Shown here one piece after another: positions 24,323 to 34,469 of a stretch of DNA of 64,000 nt; position 1 is the stretch's first letter, and every line of letters starts with the position of its first letter. The notes below the pieces were generated by a model. The model saw only the letters and a program-made list of their open reading frames with translations, was not told the DNA's origin and did not search any database. This stretch comes from Chryseobacterium lathyri. GTDB lineage: Bacteria; Bacteroidota; Bacteroidia; Flavobacteriales; Weeksellaceae. The position numbers and the translations under genes are program-made. The stretch is taken from positions 186,001-250,000 of the forward strand of contig NZ_QNFY01000007.1 in the NCBI RefSeq assembly GCF_003290185.1, given 5' to 3'.

Positions 24323-26620
24323 TTATTTTCCAGCCTTAGCACTCATATAAAAACTCAACTTTCCACCATTCATAATTTCAGAATGTTTCAGTGTGAAGTT
24401 TTTTATTTCTTTGCCATTGAGCAGAATTTTTTCAACATACACGTTTTTCGAACTCTGATTAACGGCTTCAATTTCAAACGTTTTATCGTTTTCCAAATTC
24501 AGAACTGCATGGTCTACAGCCGGACTTCCAATCGCATAATCTTCAGAACCGGGTGCTACAGGGTAAAATCCGAGCGAGCTTAAAATATACCATGCACTCA
24601 TCTGTCCTGCATCATCATTTCCACCAAGTCCATCCGGTGTAGCTTTGTATTGCATTTCTAGAATACGGCGGATCTGAGCCTGGGTTTTCCAGGGCTGTCC
24701 TGCCCAGTTGTAAAAATAGGCAACGTGATGAGCCGGCTCGTTTCCGTGAACATAACCGCCGATAATTCCTTCTCTTGTAATATCTTCCGTGTCTGCAAAA
24801 AATTCGTCGGGAAGATGCATTGTGAACAGCTCATCTAATTTTGAAGCGAATTTTTTCTTCCCGCCCATCATTTTCATTAATTCATCCGGATTTTGAGGAA
24901 CAAAAAAGCTGTAATTCCAGGAATTCCCTTCAATGAAACCCTGCCCGTGAGTACTCAGCGCATTAAAATCTTTTTTGAAGCTGCCGTCTGCTAACCGGGG
25001 ACGCATGAAACCTGCTTTAGGATCGAAATTATTTTTCCAGTTTTCAGAACGTTTGATGAATTGATTATAAATTCCTGTTTCGCCTACATGTTTTGCGAGT
25101 TGGGCAATCGCCCAGTCATCATAAGCATATTCCAGGGTATTGGAAACTGAAGTTCCGTTTTTTTCAGCCGGAATATACCCCATATCTATATAATATCCGA
25201 TGCCTTCATAATCTCTTTTATTAGCTGTTGCAATGCATGCTTTCAATACATCTTTGGGATCGCCGTTATAATTTCCTTTGATCACTGCATCGGCTGCTAC
25301 ACTTACACTGTGATAGCCACTCATACACCAGTTGTCGTTGGCATAATGGGACCATATCGGAAGCATTTTCATGGAGAACTGATCATAATGAGCCATCATC
25401 GATTTTACCATATCATTATTCCGTTTAGGCTGGATGATATTAAAGAAGGGATGAAGAGCGCGATACGTATCCCAGATGGAGAAAGTGGTGTAGTTGGTAA
25501 AGCCTTCTGCCTTATGGATATTCTGATCTAAACCTTTATATTCCCCATTGATATCCATGTAAGTGGTAGGGCTGATAAAAGTGTGATACATTGCCGTATA
25601 AAAGTTCATTTTTTCTGTTTCGGAACCTTTGATGACAATTTTATTAAGTTCTTTATTCCAGTTTTCCTGGGCTTTTGCCTTTACCTGATCAAATGACAGG
25701 TTTCCGGTTTCTTTTTCAAGGTTTTCTAATGCATTGGTCTGGCTTACGGGAGAAATGGCCAGCTTTACTTCGACAGCTTCGTTCTCTTGAGTATCGAAAT
25801 CAAAATACATTTTCAGGTTTTTGCCGGCAATCTCAGGAAAGTTTTTATTCTGATCGAATTTTCTCCAGAAGCCTTTGTACACCTGTGGCCCGTCAAAGTT
25901 TTTCTGCCCGTATGATTTAAAAGGCTTTGAAAATTTCATCGCGAAATAAACCGTTCTGGTTCTTGCCCAGCCATTGGTCTGGCGGTATCCCGTCACCGTG
26001 CCGTTATTTTCTACACGTACGTAGGTCCATACATTTTTGCCTTCATAATTATAAATTCCTGCGGTAAGGTCTAAAATGATATGCGCCTGATCAGATTTTG
26101 GGAAGGTATACCGGTGAACTCCGGTTCTTGTGGAGGCGGTCAGTTCTGCAAGAATATTATGATCATCCAGCTTTACTTTGTAATATCCGGCTTCAGCTTT
26201 TTCGTTTTGATGGGAGAATCTACTTCGGTAGCCATTTTCAGGATTGGAGGCTGTTCCAGGGTTTAGCTGCAGTTTCCCAACGGTTGGCATGATTAGAAAA
26301 TCTCCGAGGTCAGAATGTCCGGTTCCGCTGAAATGGGTAGAACTGAAACCTACAATGGTTTTGTCTTCATAACGGTATCCCGCGCAGTATTTATAAACCT
26401 CGCCGTTGTACTTTCCATTGAGCTCATACGAAATCGTATCAGTTTCCGGACTCAGCTGTACGGCTCCGAAAGGAACGGTAGCTCCGGGGTAGGTATGACC
26501 CATTTTTTCGGTTCCTATTAATGGATTTATATATTGATAGAGCTTTTCGAATTGTTGAGCTTTAAAATTTAAACTAAATAATAAAAATAATAGAAAAACA
26601 GAAGTTCCCGAATTTTTCAT
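24323..26620 (-). CDS. GH92 family alpha-mannosidase
   Basis: 765 residues with a signal peptide (MKNSGTSVFLLFLLFSLNFKAQQ). An N-terminal beta-sandwich is followed by an (alpha/alpha)6 barrel. Family signatures are NPLIGTEKMGHTYPGATVPFGAVQLSPET near the start and GGNDDAGQMSAWYILSSLGFYP near the end. The latter contains the two Asp of the catalytic-base motif. GH92 enzymes are calcium-dependent exo-alpha-mannosidases that trim host or fungal N-glycans. It is probably periplasmic or surface-attached. No SusC/SusD pair lies beside it, so it is not in a typical PUL. The operator-like palindrome TACAAA-TC-TTTGTA lies at 26671-26684 upstream. Confidence 0.93.
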   Translation of the reverse strand: MKNSGTSVFLLFLLFSLNFKAQQFEKLYQYINPLIGTEKMGHTYPGATVPFGAVQLSPETDTISYELNGKYNGEVYKYCAGYRYEDKTIVGFSSTHFSGTGHSDLGDFLIMPTVGKLQLNPGTASNPENGYRSRFSHQNEKAEAGYYKVKLDDHNILAELTASTRTGVHRYTFPKSDQAHIILDLTAGIYNYEGKNVWTYVRVENNGTVTGYRQTNGWARTRTVYFAMKFSKPFKSYGQKNFDGPQVYKGFWRKFDQNKNFPEIAGKNLKMYFDFDTQENEAVEVKLAISPVSQTNALENLEKETGNLSFDQVKAKAQENWNKELNKIVIKGSETEKMNFYTAMYHTFISPTTYMDINGEYKGLDQNIHKAEGFTNYTTFSIWDTYRALHPFFNIIQPKRNNDMVKSMMAHYDQFSMKMLPIWSHYANDNWCMSGYHSVSVAADAVIKGNYNGDPKDVLKACIATANKRDYEGIGYYIDMGYIPAEKNGTSVSNTLEYAYDDWAIAQLAKHVGETGIYNQFIKRSENWKNNFDPKAGFMRPRLADGSFKKDFNALSTHGQGFIEGNSWNYSFFVPQNPDELMKMMGGKKKFASKLDELFTMHLPDEFFADTEDITREGIIGGYVHGNEPAHHVAYFYNWAGQPWKTQAQIRRILEMQYKATPDGLGGNDDAGQMSAWYILSSLGFYPVAPGSEDYAIGSPAVDHAVLNLENDKTFEIEAVNQSSKNVYVEKILLNGKEIKNFTLKHSEIMNGGKLSFYMSAKAGK

Positions 26621-26800
26621 GAATAAGTAAATTTTCGAATGATAAAAGTAATCAAAATCAAAGAATAATTTACAAATCTTTGTATTGCTTTGCGTTTAAT
26701 TATCAATAAGGATAGACCAATATTTTTGGAAAGCAATCTGCTTAATTAAAGATAAATAAAGGCACTTGGTTTACATAGGTAAGACAAATGTATATTTAAT

Positions 26801-27481
26801 TTATTTTTCAGAAAACCGGAAACCAATTCCATGTAGATTTTCAATGATTATATTGTGTTCGTCAGCAAATACCTTTCGTAATCTGGAAATAAATACATCC
26901 AGACTCCGACCCATAAAATAGTCATCATCTCCCCAGATTGCTTTCAGTATGTCCTGTCTTTTAACAACTGTATTTTTGTGAAGGATAAAATATAAGAGCA
27001 GATCAGATTCTCTTTGTGTAAGGGTAATGGTATTTCCTGTATCCTGCAGAGTGTAATTCTTAGGGTCAAAATAATATTTTCCCACCTTGTGTTTTAGCGG
27101 AGAGATATCAGCTTTTCTGCTGCGTTTCAGGAAAACTTCAATCTTTAAAATTAATTCTTCTATACTGAACGGTTTTACCAGATAATCATCAGCGCCTATC
27201 TTGAGTCCTTTGATTCTATCTTCTTTCAAGGCTTTTGCAGAAATAAAAATAATAGGAATTTCAGAGTTGTTAGTACGAATGTGCTGTGCCAGCTCAAATC
27301 CGTTGAGCTCAGGCATCATAATATCCAGCAGGCAGATGTCAAAATTTTGGCTGTTGAAGGCTTCAAGAGCGGATTTTCCATCCGGATAATGATCTATGTC
27401 ATAATAGCTTTCCAGGCTGTCCTGGATGAGGAAGGCTATAGTTTTATCATCTTCTGCATATAAAATTTTAGATTTTTCCAT
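26801..27481 (-). CDS. OmpR/PhoB-type response regulator
   Basis: 226 residues. The receiver domain (1-120) has the acidic pair E10/D11-D12, phosphorylation site D53 (CLLDIMMPE) and conserved Lys in DDYLVKPFS. A winged-helix DNA-binding domain (about 130-226) ends with LDVFISRLRKVF and HGIGFRF. It starts inside the end of the sensor kinase gene (14-base overlap), so the two form one unit. The target is unknown. The divergently transcribed DUF1573 gene is a possibility. Confidence 0.93.
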   Translation of the reverse strand: MEKSKILYAEDDKTIAFLIQDSLESYYDIDHYPDGKSALEAFNSQNFDICLLDIMMPELNGFELAQHIRTNNSEIPIIFISAKALKEDRIKGLKIGADDYLVKPFSIEELILKIEVFLKRSRKADISPLKHKVGKYYFDPKNYTLQDTGNTITLTQRESDLLLYFILHKNTVVKRQDILKAIWGDDDYFMGRSLDVFISRLRKVFADEHNIIIENLHGIGFRFSEK

Positions 27482-28745
27482 TACTTACATTATTAAAATT
27501 AAACGGAAAAAACAGAGTGACGGTAATTCCCTTGTCCGGATTATTCTCAACAGAAATTTTCCATTGATGCTGCTGGACAATTTTTTTTACATAAAATAGG
27601 CCTAGCCCAAAACCGTTGACCTCATCACTTTTTTTTGTGCTGACCCTGTAAAACTTATCAAAAATATGAGGGATATTTTTAGCAGGAATCCCCATTCCGT
27701 TATCTTTAAACTTTAAATATAAACCTTTTGAATCTTTATTCGATGAAATGGTAATATCGGGCTTTGTATCACAATATTTAACAGAGTTATCCAAAATGTT
27801 ATAAATGATATTTGTAAAGTGAAATTCGTCTGCAATAATTGAAGGGTTATCTTCAATTTCTATATGAAGTGTGAGGTTTTCATTCTTTTGCTGTAGGGTA
27901 TCAGCAATTTCCCGGATAAATGGGAGCAGTACTATTTTCTGAGGCTTTAATGACAGTCCTGAAGCATCATTTTTTGCAATATTTAATATTTTTTCAATGT
28001 GATTATTGAGTTTGTAGCTTTGATTGATAATGATAGAAGTGTAGGCTTCCAGTTTGGGATTTTCCTGTATCATATTATGCTTATTCAAGGCTTCTGATGC
28101 TAAGAGTATTGAAGATAAAGGGGTTTTGAATTCATGGGTCATATTATTGATGAAATCCCTCTGCAGTTCTGAGAATTTTTTTTGCTGAATAATCGTGTAT
28201 ATAGAATAAACATAAACAAGAAGGATGATGAAAAGTGCCAGTGTAAGCAAGTACCAAAACCGCAATGAACTGATCAGATAGGTTGTTTTGTCAGGAAAAC
28301 GGATTGAAAAATAATAGATCAGGTTTTTATGTTTTGGAAAATTAATAACCTTATCACTAGGGGCTTCCTGGTTTTTCGACATATATTTTCCGTAAATCAT
28401 TTTGTCGCTGTGGCAATTGTACAGGGCATACACATAATCTGTATTGATTTGGAAACGGGTAAATTCTGTTCTCAGATAATGCTCGAGAACTGCAGGATGA
28501 AATTCATTATTAATATTAACTACATAATAATCATTAGAAATGTTCTGTACAGGATTTTCGGTAAAAGAAGTTTTTCCTCCGGATAGTTTTTCCACAACTT
28601 CCAGTAGAGCGATATTAACCTTCTGGTTAAATTTTTTATCTTCAAGATTATAAGCCTGCCGGGTCCATAAAAGCTGTGCCGTCATAATTCCGATGATAGC
28701 AAAGAACCCGAGCGTTATAATAATATTGAGTTTTTTAATTTCCAT
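27468..28745 (-). CDS. Sensor histidine kinase
   Basis: 425 residues from the ATG at 28745. A TTG four codons further upstream is also open but would start at the predicted transcript start. Two transmembrane segments (about 9-27 and 165-190) flank a periplasmic sensor domain of about 135 residues. The HisKA domain has the H-box NNMTHEFKTPLSSILLASEAL. The HATPase has NILDNSVKYC (N), DNGMGIP (G1), FDKFYRV (F) and GFGLGLFYVKK (G2). No HAMP domain is evident. It is paired with the overlapping PhoB-type regulator. Confidence 0.92.
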   Translation of the reverse strand: MEIKKLNIIITLGFFAIIGIMTAQLLWTRQAYNLEDKKFNQKVNIALLEVVEKLSGGKTSFTENPVQNISNDYYVVNINNEFHPAVLEHYLRTEFTRFQINTDYVYALYNCHSDKMIYGKYMSKNQEAPSDKVINFPKHKNLIYYFSIRFPDKTTYLISSLRFWYLLTLALFIILLVYVYSIYTIIQQKKFSELQRDFINNMTHEFKTPLSSILLASEALNKHNMIQENPKLEAYTSIIINQSYKLNNHIEKILNIAKNDASGLSLKPQKIVLLPFIREIADTLQQKNENLTLHIEIEDNPSIIADEFHFTNIIYNILDNSVKYCDTKPDITISSNKDSKGLYLKFKDNGMGIPAKNIPHIFDKFYRVSTKKSDEVNGFGLGLFYVKKIVQQHQWKISVENNPDKGITVTLFFPFNFNNVSNGKI

Positions 28746-28764
28746 TTCCTGGAGCAATATTATC

Positions 28765-28797
28765 CAAAAATATCTATTAATTTTTTATCATTAACAA
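28765..28797 (-). promoter_or_regulatory. Promoter of the kinase-regulator operon
   Basis: On the minus strand TTG (28795-28797) and, after 22 bases, TATTTTTG (28765-28772). Transcription would start close to 28758, giving a leader of about 13 bases to the ATG at 28745. This supports that start over the upstream TTG. Confidence 0.5.
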
Positions 28798-28830
28798 CTC
28801 GTTAACAAATGTTTGATAGCAATTAACAAG

Positions 28831-28857
28831 TTGTATGGTCAATCCGCTTTACATTTG
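28831..28857 (+). promoter_or_regulatory. Promoter of the DUF1573 gene
   Basis: TTG at 28831-28833 and TACATTTG at 28850-28857, a clear -7 match with a spacer of 16 bases (slightly short). Confidence 0.5.
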
Positions 28858-28915
28858 CTATATCAAAAGATAATAACAGATTATTTTAATTTTATAACTC
28901 TTAAAATTTATACTC

Positions 28916-29323
28916 ATGAAAAAATTAAAAATTACAGCCCTTTTAGCAGTTTTGGCATTCTCCCCATTTTATGCCAATGTATTTCCTGTTGAAAGCACTT
29001 CTATAGTAAAGACTATTGCAGATGCTATTAAATGGAAATCAGAATCTATAGACGTAGGAACTATTCCTCAGGGAAAACCTAAGCTGATCAGATTTGAATT
29101 TACCAATACCTCTTCAAAGCCTATAGTTATTGAAAATGTAGCTCCTTCATGCGGATGCACAACAGCAGATTATACTAAAACACCCATTCTTCCTGGAAAA
29201 AAAGGATTTGTAGAAGCAAGTTATAATGCAGCGAGCAAAGGGGCATTTATGAAAACAGTGAGTGTTACCACAAGCGATAGCAAAGCTCCGAAAACACTTT
29301 CTTTCAAAGGAGTAGTTTCATAA
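28916..29323 (+). CDS. DUF1573 domain-containing exported protein
   Basis: 135 residues. Signal peptide (MKKLKITALLAVLAFSPFYANVF), then one DUF1573 domain, an immunoglobulin-like fold (SIDVGTIPQGKPKLIRFEFTNTSSKPIVIENVAPSCGCTTADYTKTPILPGKKG). The CGCT motif is typical and may hold a redox or metal-binding Cys pair. Its role in Bacteroidota is unknown. It is divergent from a two-component operon, with promoters for both in the 170-base gap. Confidence 0.9.
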   Translation: MKKLKITALLAVLAFSPFYANVFPVESTSIVKTIADAIKWKSESIDVGTIPQGKPKLIRFEFTNTSSKPIVIENVAPSCGCTTADYTKTPILPGKKGFVEASYNAASKGAFMKTVSVTTSDSKAPKTLSFKGVVS

Positions 29324-29350
29324 TAAAAATTTTACAGCCAGTCATTATAG

Positions 29351-29387
29351 AAATAACCATGTAATTCTTTACATGGTTATTTTTTTA
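29351..29387 (+). terminator. Rho-independent terminator
   Basis: Perfect 14-bp stem (29351-29364 with 29369-29382), a TTCT loop and a T-run. Confidence 0.85.
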
Positions 29388-29496
29388 TGATTTTGAACAT
29401 AGCAGTATAATAACTATTTATAACATTATTATTTATCCCATTATTTTCAATGGCATCCATTCAATATTTAGTATTTTTAGGAAAAAATAAGATCAT

Positions 29497-30378
29497 ATGA
29501 ATTTATATACACAGCCAATGTTGCGCGAAGGCGCATTACAGGATAAAGTAGCGATTGTAACCGGAGGCGGAAGCGGCCTTGGAAAAGCAATGACCAAATA
29601 TTTTCTGGAACTGGGAGCAAAAGTGGTGATCACTTCCCGTAATCTGGAAAAATTACAGGGAACGGCAAAAGAACTGGAAGAGGAGACTGGCGGAAAAGTC
29701 CTGTGTGTTGCTTGTGACGTGAGAAACTGGGATGAGGTGGAAGCTATGAAAGAAGCTGCGTTGAAAGAATTCGGAAGAATTGATATTCTGTTGAACAATG
29801 CAGCCGGAAACTTCATTTCTCCGACGGAAAGATTAACACATTCAGCTTTTGATTCTATTTTGGATATTGTTTTAAAAGGAACGAAGAACTGTACTCTTTC
29901 TATCGGAAAGCATTGGATCGATTCCAAAAGTCCGGGAACTGTTTTAAATATTGTAACAACCTATGCATGGACTGGATCTGCTTACGTGGTTCCTTCAGCA
30001 TGTGCCAAAGCAGGAGTTCTGGCAATGACCAGATCTTTAGCGGTAGAGTGGGCGAAATACGGGATCCGCTTCAACGCAATTGCGCCGGGACCTTTTCCAA
30101 CTAAGGGAGCATGGGACAGACTTCTTCCTGGAGATCTTCAGGAAAAATTCGATATGAGAAAAAAAGTTCCTTTAAGAAGAGTAGGAGAGCATCAGGAGCT
30201 GGCTAACCTGGCTGCTTATCTGGCTTCAGATTATTCTGCTTATATGAATGGGGAAGTGGTGACCATAGATGGTGGAGAATGGCTTCAGGGAGCTGGAGAA
30301 TTTAATATGCTTGAGGATATTCCAAAAGAAATGTGGGATGCACTGGAAGCGATGATTAAAGCAAAAAAAACAAACTAA
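29497..30378 (+). CDS. SDR oxidoreductase, 2,4-dienoyl-CoA reductase-like
   Basis: 293 residues with the NADP-binding TGGGSGLGKAM motif (TGxxxGxG) and NNAAGNF. The usual YxxxK is replaced: the segment TTYAWTGSAYVVPSACAKAG has Tyr further upstream and Ser-Ala-Cys-Ala-Lys at the Lys. This is the arrangement of mitochondrial/bacterial 2,4-dienoyl-CoA reductase (DECR: Tyr, Ser, Lys), so the enzyme probably acts on unsaturated fatty acyl-CoA. The C-terminal IDGGEWLQGAGEFN also fits. The gene is single, with terminators on both sides. Confidence 0.88.
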   Translation: MNLYTQPMLREGALQDKVAIVTGGGSGLGKAMTKYFLELGAKVVITSRNLEKLQGTAKELEEETGGKVLCVACDVRNWDEVEAMKEAALKEFGRIDILLNNAAGNFISPTERLTHSAFDSILDIVLKGTKNCTLSIGKHWIDSKSPGTVLNIVTTYAWTGSAYVVPSACAKAGVLAMTRSLAVEWAKYGIRFNAIAPGPFPTKGAWDRLLPGDLQEKFDMRKKVPLRRVGEHQELANLAAYLASDYSAYMNGEVVTIDGGEWLQGAGEFNMLEDIPKEMWDALEAMIKAKKTN

Positions 30379-30399
30379 TTAAAATTTTTATAAAAATGG

Positions 30400-30429
30400 C
30401 CCGGATTTGTAACGATTCCGGGTTTTTTT
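30400..30429 (+). terminator. Rho-independent terminator
   Basis: Stem CCCGGA/TCCGGG (30400-30405 with 30417-30422), followed by seven Ts. Confidence 0.75.
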
Positions 30430-30463
30430 ATAACTTATCACAGAAATAGTATAACTTATTCCA

Positions 30464-32662
30464 ATGAATTATAAACTTCCAAGCCTTATCGCAGCAGCGG
30501 CAGTCTTCTTGTTCTCAGGATCTGCTTTAGCACAGGAGAGTCCGAAATACAGTTATGTAGAAGCATTCAAGCCTTTCTTTTATCCCCAAACCGGTACAGA
30601 AACCCGTTCTGCAAGCGGACAGCCGGGGCATGCTTACTGGCAGAACTCGGCAGATTATGATCTGAATGTAAGTCTTAACGATGTAAAAAATGAAATTATC
30701 GGGACGGCTGAAATTACCTATACCAACAATAGTCCCGACCAGTTAGGTTTCTTATGGCTGCAGCTTGACCAGAATTTATTCTCAAAAGATTCCCGCGGTA
30801 ATGCAGTTGTTCCGCCATCAGGAAGCAGAAACGGGGCCCACGGTGAAGAACTGGATGGAGGCTATAAAATTAAATCTGTAAAGCTTGATGGTAAAGATGT
30901 AAAATACACGATTACCGATACCAGAATGCAGATCGATCTTCCTAAAGAACTGAAAGCTAAAGGCGGTATTGCTAAAATAAAAATTGAATATTCCTTTACT
31001 TCCCCGGAATACGGGTCAGACAGAATGGGAGTTCAAAATACTAAAAACGGTAAAATATTTACGGTCGCTCAATGGTATCCAAGGATGTGTGTGTACGATG
31101 ATGTAATGGGCTGGAATACTCTTCCTTATATTGGAGCGTCAGAATTTTATCTGGAATATGGTCATATTTCCGCCAACATTACAGTTCCTGCCAATCATTA
31201 TGTAGTGGCATCCGGAGAGCTTCTGAACTATAAAGAAGTATACAGCAAAGAAGAAAATAACCGTTGGGAGCAGGCGAGGAACAGTGATAAAACAGTTATG
31301 ATCCGTCCGGAATCCGAAATCGGGAAAAATCAGGCTTCAGGGACAAAAACATGGAAATTTAAAATTGACCAGACCCGCGATTTTGCATGGGCTTCGTCAC
31401 CGGCATTTATTCTGGATGCTGCAAAAATAAACCTTCCGAGTGGTAAAAAATCTGTTGCCATATCAGCTTATCCTGCAGAAAGTGCAGGGGAAAAAGCGTG
31501 GGGGAGATCTACGGAATATACAAAAGCAGCTATTGAACATTATTCCCAGAAATGGTATGAATATACCTATCCGGCAGCAACCAATGTGGCAGGAAATGAA
31601 GGCGGAATGGAGTATCCCGGAATTGTATTCTGTCATATGGATTCCGCAGGTGAAGACCTTTGGGGAGTTACGGATCACGAATTCGGGCACAACTGGTTCC
31701 CGATGATTGTAGGTTCCAATGAAAGACTGTTTGCATGGATGGATGAGGGATTCAATACCTTTATCAATGATTTATCTACAAAAGCTTTTAACAACGGAGA
31801 ATACTACAGGAAGAAAGATATTGCCAGAAGTGGAGCCTTTATGATGGGCGATAATATTGAACCCGTTATGGTAGGTCCGGATAATATGAAGGAAAGGAGC
31901 ATAGGAGTTTTGGCTTACTTCAAGCCGGGGATGGGGCTGCAGATTTTAAGAGAGACAATTTTAGGTCCTGAAAAATTTGATAAAGCATTCAAAACCTATA
32001 TTAACCGGTGGGCTTTCAAGCATCCTACGCCCTGGGATTTCTTCCACACCATGGAAAATGTTTCCGGAGAAGAACTGAACTGGTTCTGGAGAGGATGGTT
32101 TATCAATAAATGGAAGATCGATCAGTCTGTAAAAGATGTACAATACATTAACGGAGATTTTAAAAACGGTGCCCAGATCACTGTTGAAAATCTTGGTCAG
32201 CTTCCGATGCCTACAACAGTTCAGGTGAAATTTAAAGACGGTACCAAACAGGTCGTAAAAATTCCTGTTGAGGTTTGGAAGCGCAATACAGAATGGCTGT
32301 TCAACATCAATTCAAATAAAGAAATTAGTGAAGTAATGCTTGATCCGGATTCTATAGTTCCCGATGTTAATATGAAAAATAATATCTGGCCTACAGCACA
32401 GACTAAACCAGTTGAAAAAATCAATACGAAAGAGTTTGCAGGAACATATGGGACTACAAGTGATCCTATCAAGCTGGTCTTTACAGATAAAAACGGCCAG
32501 CTGTATGCCAAAGCAGGAAACCAGCCGGAATTCCCTCTCGAATATGCAGGAAACAACCAGTTTACTTTTGATGAAGCCGGAATAACGCTGGTATTTAGCA
32601 AAGATAAAAAAGGACTTGTTTTTAAACAGGCCGGAAGAGAATATAAATTTACCAAAGAATAA
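30464..32662 (+). CDS. M1 family zinc metallopeptidase
   Basis: 732 residues with a signal peptide ending ALAQE. The gluzincin site is HEFGH at 405-409 with the third ligand E428 in WMDEGFNT, exactly 19 residues after the second His. The N-terminal beta domain precedes it ([37 protein letters not shown]). The C-terminal part (about 655-732) carries an extra small beta-domain not seen in the paralog at 38469. Probably a periplasmic or surface aminopeptidase. Monocistronic. Confidence 0.92.
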   Translation: MNYKLPSLIAAAAVFLFSGSALAQESPKYSYVEAFKPFFYPQTGTETRSASGQPGHAYWQNSADYDLNVSLNDVKNEIIGTAEITYTNNSPDQLGFLWLQLDQNLFSKDSRGNAVVPPSGSRNGAHGEELDGGYKIKSVKLDGKDVKYTITDTRMQIDLPKELKAKGGIAKIKIEYSFTSPEYGSDRMGVQNTKNGKIFTVAQWYPRMCVYDDVMGWNTLPYIGASEFYLEYGHISANITVPANHYVVASGELLNYKEVYSKEENNRWEQARNSDKTVMIRPESEIGKNQASGTKTWKFKIDQTRDFAWASSPAFILDAAKINLPSGKKSVAISAYPAESAGEKAWGRSTEYTKAAIEHYSQKWYEYTYPAATNVAGNEGGMEYPGIVFCHMDSAGEDLWGVTDHEFGHNWFPMIVGSNERLFAWMDEGFNTFINDLSTKAFNNGEYYRKKDIARSGAFMMGDNIEPVMVGPDNMKERSIGVLAYFKPGMGLQILRETILGPEKFDKAFKTYINRWAFKHPTPWDFFHTMENVSGEELNWFWRGWFINKWKIDQSVKDVQYINGDFKNGAQITVENLGQLPMPTTVQVKFKDGTKQVVKIPVEVWKRNTEWLFNINSNKEISEVMLDPDSIVPDVNMKNNIWPTAQTKPVEKINTKEFAGTYGTTSDPIKLVFTDKNGQLYAKAGNQPEFPLEYAGNNQFTFDEAGITLVFSKDKKGLVFKQAGREYKFTKE

Positions 32663-32680
32663 ATGGTATATTGATCTTAT

Positions 32681-32722
32681 AAAAACCGAAACTTCATAAA
32701 TCTGAAGTTTCGGTTTTTTTGT
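32681..32722 (+). terminator. Rho-independent terminator
   Basis: Perfect 16-bp stem (32681-32696 with 32703-32718), a six-base loop and T-run. Confidence 0.88.
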
Positions 32723-32918
32723 TTGGAAAAGAGCTGGAAGGAAGAGGGAAGTCTGAAGATGGAAGCTCTATTGGTTCTTCGTTCGAGAATTAGGTTCATT
32801 GATAAGAATGATTAAATTTAAATAGGTATAAAACAGCCTTTAATTACTTTTTCCGGCTTCCCTCCAAAAATTAACAATAATATATCCCCAACTTTTATTA
32901 TCTCTAATCAGGATATTC

Positions 32919-32926
32919 TATTTTTG
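32919..32926 (+). promoter_or_regulatory. Candidate -7 element (TATTTTTG)
   Basis: Matches TAnnTTTG 25 bases before the next start codon. No -33 TTTG at the right spacing. Confidence 0.4.
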
Positions 32927-32950
32927 TGATTCTAATTTAAAAATAAGATT

Positions 32951-33778
32951 ATGAATTTCAGATTTTCAATCGTATCCCTGTTGTTCTTTGTACTGGGATT
33001 TTCGCAGAATCTTAAAGTGATGAGTTTCAATATCAGGCTGCAGGTTACATCAGATAAGGAAAATGCATGGACAGAAAGAAAACAGGATGTTGTAGATCTG
33101 TTAAATTATTATCATCCCGATTATTTCGGCGTTCAGGAAGCACTTCCCGAGCAGATGAAAGATATTAAAGCCGGCCTTAAGAATTACGATTATGTTGGAG
33201 TAGGAAGAGATGACGGAAAGGAAAAAGGGGAGTTCTCAGCTATTTTTTATGATACGAATAGGCTTCAGGTGATAAATTCCGGGACATTCTGGCTTTCGGA
33301 AACACCGGAAATACCTTCCAGAGGATGGGATGCAGCTCTTAATAGAATCTGTACCTATGCTTTTTTTAGAGATAAAAAATCCAAGAAAGAATTCCTGGCC
33401 ATGAATCTACACTTTGATCATATCGGAAATGTGGCAAGAGTGAAATCTTCCGAACTTATTTTGAAGAAGATCAAAGAGATGAATCCTAAAAATCTTCCCG
33501 TAACCTTAAGCGGTGATTTTAACTTAACAGAGGATTCGGAGCCGATAAAAATCCTTTCCCAGAATTTGAACGACAGCTTTTATCATTCGGAAACAAAACC
33601 TTACGGGCCGAAAGGAACCTTTACCGCTTTCAATGTAAATGAAATCCCTAAAGACAGAATCGATTATATTTTCGTAAAAGGATTCAAAATAAAATCCCAA
33701 AGACATATTAATGACAGAAGAGAAAATCTGCTGTATCCATCGGATCACTTTCCGGTCTTGGCGGAACTTTCTTATTAA
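32951..33778 (+). CDS. Endonuclease/exonuclease/phosphatase family protein
   Basis: 275 residues with a short N-terminal signal sequence (MNFRFSIVSLLFFVLGFSQ). The EEP fold is shown by MSFNIRLQ (Asn), FGVQEALPEQ (catalytic Glu), MNLHFDHIGNVAR, SGDFNLTEDS (Asp/Asn) and PSDHFPVLAEL (final Asp-His). The absence of further domains and its likely export suggest a phosphodiesterase or sphingomyelinase-type activity rather than a DNA repair enzyme, which is an inference. It ends only seven bases before the converging response regulator gene, with no room for a terminator. Confidence 0.88.
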   Translation: MNFRFSIVSLLFFVLGFSQNLKVMSFNIRLQVTSDKENAWTERKQDVVDLLNYYHPDYFGVQEALPEQMKDIKAGLKNYDYVGVGRDDGKEKGEFSAIFYDTNRLQVINSGTFWLSETPEIPSRGWDAALNRICTYAFFRDKKSKKEFLAMNLHFDHIGNVARVKSSELILKKIKEMNPKNLPVTLSGDFNLTEDSEPIKILSQNLNDSFYHSETKPYGPKGTFTAFNVNEIPKDRIDYIFVKGFKIKSQRHINDRRENLLYPSDHFPVLAELSY

Positions 33779-33785
33779 TTCCTGA

Positions 33786-34469
33786 TCAGTTTACCGGAAA
33801 ATCAACTTCAAATCCAATTCCTCTCAGGGATTGGATTTTTATTTGAGGATCATTCATGAAATATTTTCTCAGGCGGCTGATGAAAACATCAAGGCTTCTT
33901 CCGGTAAAATAGTCATTGGTTTCCCAGAGATTATCCAGAATGTCATCCCTTTTGATCATCGTGCCATTGTATTTCAGAAGATACAGAAGAAGTTCACGTT
34001 CCCGGATCGTAAGGCGAACGTTTCCCTCAGGATGGGAAAGCAGAAGTTTTTCAGTATCTAAAAAATAGTTTCCGATCTTTATTTGTGGTGAAACGGCCGG
34101 CTGCGTTCTTTTAAGGATATTTTTGATCCTTAAAACCAGCTCTTCCGGATCGCATGGTTTGGCAATATAATCATCTGCACCAATCTTTAGTCCCATCAGG
34201 CGGTCTATTTTCTGGTTCTTGGCGGTCAGGAAAAGTAAGGGAAAAGTGTTTTTCTTCTTAAGGATCATTTTCGCTAAGGAAAAACCGTCGATGGAAGGCA
34301 TCATGATGTCCAGAATACCAATGTGAAAAGGGAAATCTGTACATAAAAGGCTGACAATGTCTTCCGGGTTCTGAAACCACGCCACTTCAAAATCTTCCAG
34401 TTCCAGGTACTGCTTCAGGATCATCCCAAAATCCGGATCGTCTTCGGCTAAAAGGATCTTAGTTTTCAT
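33786..34469 (-). CDS. OmpR/PhoB-type response regulator
   Basis: 227 residues from the ATG at 34469. The 17 residues upstream in frame overlap the kinase gene and are rejected. The receiver has acidic residues E9/D10-D11, phosphorylation site D54 (GILDIMMPS) and Lys in DDYIAKPCD. The winged helix ends LDVFISRLRKYF and LRGIGFEV. It overlaps the kinase gene by 11 bases. It is the pair of the following kinase and probably acts on the divergent TonB-receptor-like gene. Confidence 0.92.
   Translation of the reverse strand: MKTKILLAEDDPDFGMILKQYLELEDFEVAWFQNPEDIVSLLCTDFPFHIGILDIMMPSIDGFSLAKMILKKKNTFPLLFLTAKNQKIDRLMGLKIGADDYIAKPCDPEELVLRIKNILKRTQPAVSPQIKIGNYFLDTEKLLLSHPEGNVRLTIRERELLLYLLKYNGTMIKRDDILDNLWETNDYFTGRSLDVFISRLRKYFMNDPQIKIQSLRGIGFEVDFPVN

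Noticed and set aside
26671..26684. TACAAA-TC-TTTGTA palindrome upstream of the GH92 gene
   Set aside because: Short and AT-rich; such a palindrome can occur by chance, and no regulator gene lies beside it. Mentioned only within the GH92 entry.
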